From: Ophioderma brevispina
Taxonomy: Eukaryota > Echinodermata > Ophiuroidea > Amphilepidida > Ophiodermatidae
Length of the DNA stretch: 64,000 nt
Assembly (NCBI GenBank): GCA_023653785.1
Contig: JAMKCH010035279.1
Span: 186,001-250,000, forward strand
Direction of reading: 5' to 3'
Part shown: positions 60,732 to 64,000 of the stretch, in pieces
How the letters are laid out: each line of letters begins with the position of its first letter
Numbering within the stretch: the first letter of the stretch is position 1
The notes under the pieces: model-generated
What the model was told of the DNA's origin: nothing
Databases searched by the model: none
The model's input: the letters and a program-made list of their open reading frames with translations, nothing else
Program-made: the position numbers and the translations under genes

Positions 60732-61063
60732 AGATATTTCACATATCAGGTGTCCCTTAAAAAATCGAAAGCTACTGATTTTGCCCTATGTAAAGGTTTC
60801 AATCAATATATCCCCAATTCTGAAAGGATAATAAGCTGAGAAATGTTTCTTGGTACAAAAATTGTGAAATTTTATATCATATAGGAGCAATACGTACGAA
60901 ATGAGCCTATGTTTGTTTTGAAATATAAACAAATCAAAATCACCTTTTTCCCTTTAAGACATTTGCTGTAGCCTAAAAAGTAAGACATCTTTTGAGTGTC
61001 TAATCTATATGAAATTACTATTCTGACACATATTGGGGTGCCTCAAAATCTCTCGTTGACCTT
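60732..61063 (+). repeat. Dispersed repeat E, copy 2
   Basis: Direct-orientation partner of 2437-2765. Indels and substitutions are spread along the copy; the right boundary 'aaaatctctcgttga' matches copy 1. Confidence 0.8.
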
Positions 61064-64000
61064 TAACACAGTTCATTTATGCAATTGAGGTTTTGAAATT
61101 GAAACAGTTGTTTAAATACATGCGAAACTGGAAGGAATGTAAGGGATAATTTAAAGAAATTTGCAATACCATCCACTTCATTTTTCAACAGGTTTACTTT
61201 TTTTAAGATGGCCCTAACCCACAAAGGTCACACATCCTTCAAACAGTACAAATTCGTGGACCTGCGTACGCGTGTTTATCCAAAATCTGCTGGTTGCTGG
61301 TTTATTTTATTAAAGCGTTTCATATTAATTACATATTTATTGTATTCGTGTTCCTGTTTGTTTGGGTGTTTTATTTATTACTTCGTGTATGGTATTTACT
61401 TACTACATTTGTTTTTTACATGTTATTTTTTATCTTATTGGCAATTATTAGATTTTTTTTAAATTTATTATATTCGTGTTTTTTTTGCTTGTTTTATTTT
61501 TACTTATTTAACTTATGATAACTTCTTTTAATTTGTTTCCCTTTTTAATTATTATTATTTTTTTTTTTGTTTTGTTTTTCAGTAAGTTTATCTATTTGTA
61601 ATTAATTAATACTGTTTTTTTTTTTTGGATTTTGTATTTTTTTTTAATGTTGTTTATTCGTGTTTTCTTTTGCTTTTGTATCTTATCGTGTATTAATTAT
61701 GTGTTACAATTTTCCAATCTGTTTTATTTTATTTGTTTTGTTCCATTTGTTTTCTTTCAATAACGTTTTATGGGAGCAACGGAATAAAACGGTTGTCAAC
61801 AGGCTAAAGATTGTTGTCGCCGGTCAGTGCAGTTGCAGTAATTTTTAATTTTGCCGTTCGATATTGTAGTTCAATAGGGTGCAATTCAAAGCGGCCAATC
61901 GGTCGCCTCCAGTTATTGTATTGGGGTTGCTCATGACGCATTGATTATCTTGGTAGCGGTCTGGCTCAGTGCTTGGTGTTTTTTTCACAATGGCCATCTC
62001 TTGCATCACATGCGAACGTGTGGTCAGTTTTTTCTGAAACTTTGTTCTTACTGGATGTACTTGTTTATTCGGCAATTGATTCTTCTCCATTGCTGTGTGC
62101 CCGGTTCTGTTATTGGTTTTGATCAATCGTGCTACCATTGGTAAATAATCTAAAATAATCGTAAATCCCGAGTAGTGCTTGCTTCAAACAATCGTTGTTT
62201 GGATCAGTCATCAAGAATTTATTGGTCTGTTTCCAATCGCAAATAAAATGCCTCTCGTATCAGGCATATGGGAGAACCAGTATTATAACTATTCATTTGA
62301 TCAAGGAACATTTTTTATACGGACCATATCACATCGCAGTGCCGTAGTTTAAGCCGGTTTAAGCAGCTCCAGTAGTGTTGGGGTAAACAACGTATCTGTA
62401 GGTTCGTTAAACCCACCGTGGAATGCGTAAAGTTGGTGCTAGTAGCAGTCAAAATGGCGAGCGTAGCCATAAGCTTACCGTGAGGCGTGTAAGGGCAGGA
62501 CTCGCCAGATCAACAACCCGAATGTTCAATTCAGCAGGCAAAGACAGACTCCGTTAGCCAATGTACAGTTTGTGTTGCCAAGGACAATAACCTATGGTCG
62601 TGATTCGGCAACCATTCCTGTACGATAACCCAAGCGAGTGCAAGTCATGACCACAATGCCAATGTTATTTCGGTTTTCGGCTTCTGTAATGACCAGTTGC
62701 CAATGTTTTACACTAAATTCGGCTGTGTTGTGGTCAAATTTCTCAAGTCAAGGTTTTTCGAATATGCCCTAATCATATTTGTCCGTCCAATGTTCTCCAC
62801 AAATAGTCACGTTTAATACGTTGGTCTGGGAATAAACCAAAAATATCAATGGCGACACCCTTTTTACAAACTATTTGGGTATTATTCCTTAAATACATCC
62901 GGTTAAAATTTGTCGAAAGTATAATTGCGGGCACAAATTTGTTTTTTCCTAAAATTCTGTTTCACACGTCCTTTCCAGGTAGAAATTGGCGTATGGATGG
63001 CTTTCAGTCATTCATTTCATTCCTTTGTAGGCCTATAGGCATGTCCCGCAATGGTTGTTTGCTGGTATTAGCTCTTGCATGCCCCTACTTAATATCATTG
63101 TCATATTGTGTCTCACTGATTAAAAATTACTCTAATATAAAAGAAAACAAGTTGCAATGGGTCAAGCCGCTGTGTGTCAAACTTCATGTATCAGGATAGT
63201 GAAAGGGTAGTTAAGAAGTTGGTTTGGCTTCACGTTGAATCATTAATACTTTCAAGGGTCCTGTGTTAATGAAATTTGTAGTTGAGTGGCGGAGTCATTT
63301 ATTTTTAAAGGCGAACACCAAAGACAATTAATTTCCTTTTCAGTGGTGGCAGGAAATATTCGTGCGTTTATATCTCTAAACATCTTATGTGGGAGTTTTA
63401 GGAAATGTTTGTGCAATTTTATGTCATATGTTATGTACTAATAAGATAGGCCCATCGGAAACCTGAACGTTCATTTAAAATACTAATTGACGTTCAAATG
63501 ATTAGAAATACATGGCACTATTTTCGGTGGGTTCCTGTGAATTTTTTCAGTGATTGCTGGTTTTCGTGGCGTTAATCCATTATTCATAATAAAATTCCTT
63601 TAAAGGAAGGGCGTGTCAAGTGAATTATCCATGAAACTGTGCACGAAATTCGTGGTGGCAAGCAAATGCACCATTCAACATGGGTCAATAATTTTGTTTC
63701 AAAGTAATAATTTGTCCAAGGGCATTATCGTGTTGTTATAATTTTATATTATATCTGGTTTAATTTAATCTCATATCGGTAGCCGTTTAGGTTAAATTGC
63801 CTGAGTCATACACAAACTTTCAAACAGAAACAATGCAACTTCGAGCGGCAGCTTAATCAGCACTATTTGCAACATCCAAAAAACTAACCACTCAAACACA
63901 CAAGAGTTGGCACGTGAGTGAGGGGTAATCAGTTTATTATCCAGTATCACTTATTGCACTTAAACCATGTTTTTATAGCCCCACTGAGATTTTGAACCCG
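61064..64000. other. Unannotated stretch with a T-rich tract
   Basis: From about 61290 to 61770 the plus strand is strongly T-rich, with runs of 9-10 T at about 61560 and 61615. Leucine/phenylalanine-rich frames at 61208-61518 reflect this composition and are not membrane proteins. A 116-codon frame at 62849-63199 has no recognised domain. An ATG in good context (62454) is followed 26 bases later by GTGAGG (62480). Nothing else was identified. Confidence 0.4.

Noticed and set aside
61208..61518. Leucine/phenylalanine-rich 'membrane protein' frames
   Set aside because: They reflect the T-rich tract; two overlapping frames look equally hydrophobic.
62849..63199. 116-codon open frame
   Set aside because: No domain, no repeat match and no start or splice evidence; length is within chance for AT-rich DNA of this size.
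63970..64000. Possible SINE B box at the window edge (complement of 'gattttgaaccc')
   Set aside because: The match is short and cut off by the window end.

Overview
The window looks like an intergenic, repeat-dominated stretch of a metazoan nuclear genome. Base composition is AT-rich, there are no long open reading frames, and there is no operon structure. The tRNA-derived SINEs, degraded LINE reverse transcriptases, many non-autonomous DNA transposons and long tandem repeats fit a marine invertebrate (deuterostome or lophotrochozoan). The sequence alone does not fix the species. I found no host protein-coding gene I would defend. The only recognisable protein signatures are broken LINE open reading frames. 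A few exon-like fragments are listed at low confidence.

Left part (1-13,200): two ~500-bp dispersed repeat copies 8.2 kb apart, a ~330-bp repeat that recurs at 60.7 kb, a segment (3.9-4.7 kb) that recurs interrupted at 26-28.4 kb, a four-unit tandem repeat rich in AGGTCA half-sites (9.4-10.0 kb), and a hAT-type MITE with a perfect 8-bp target duplication (10.6-11.0 kb). Middle (13,200-37,700): a tRNA-Thr-like SINE head next to a palindromic MITE that is split by an 820-bp foldback element (TAA duplication); LINE fragments on both strands; a minisatellite; a perfect 25-bp-arm hairpin; a trinucleotide microsatellite; a tRNA-Met-like SINE beside a large hairpin; a LINE copy at 33.5-36.4 kb carrying two separate nested DNA transposons; and a second hAT MITE (37.46-37.67 kb).

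Right part (41,000-64,000): a ~739-bp duplicated block with internal subrepeats, another hairpin MITE, a three-unit tandem array of ~2.7 kb (47.4-55.7 kb) that abuts a degraded L2/CR1-like LINE (55.7-58.8 kb), a probable LINE C-terminal remnant near 60.2 kb, and low-complexity T-rich DNA at 61.3-61.8 kb.

The parts do not form a pathway. The value of the window is as a layered record of transposition: several insertions can be ordered in time because they interrupt one another or carry clean target-site duplications. The 2.7-kb array and the 41-42.5 kb duplication differ between copies mainly by small insertions and deletions. That could mean uncorrected long-read sequence, and any reading-frame claim there should be treated with caution. 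No clearly new biological system is visible; the strongest leads are the tandem array, the nested insertions and the AGGTCA-rich repeat.
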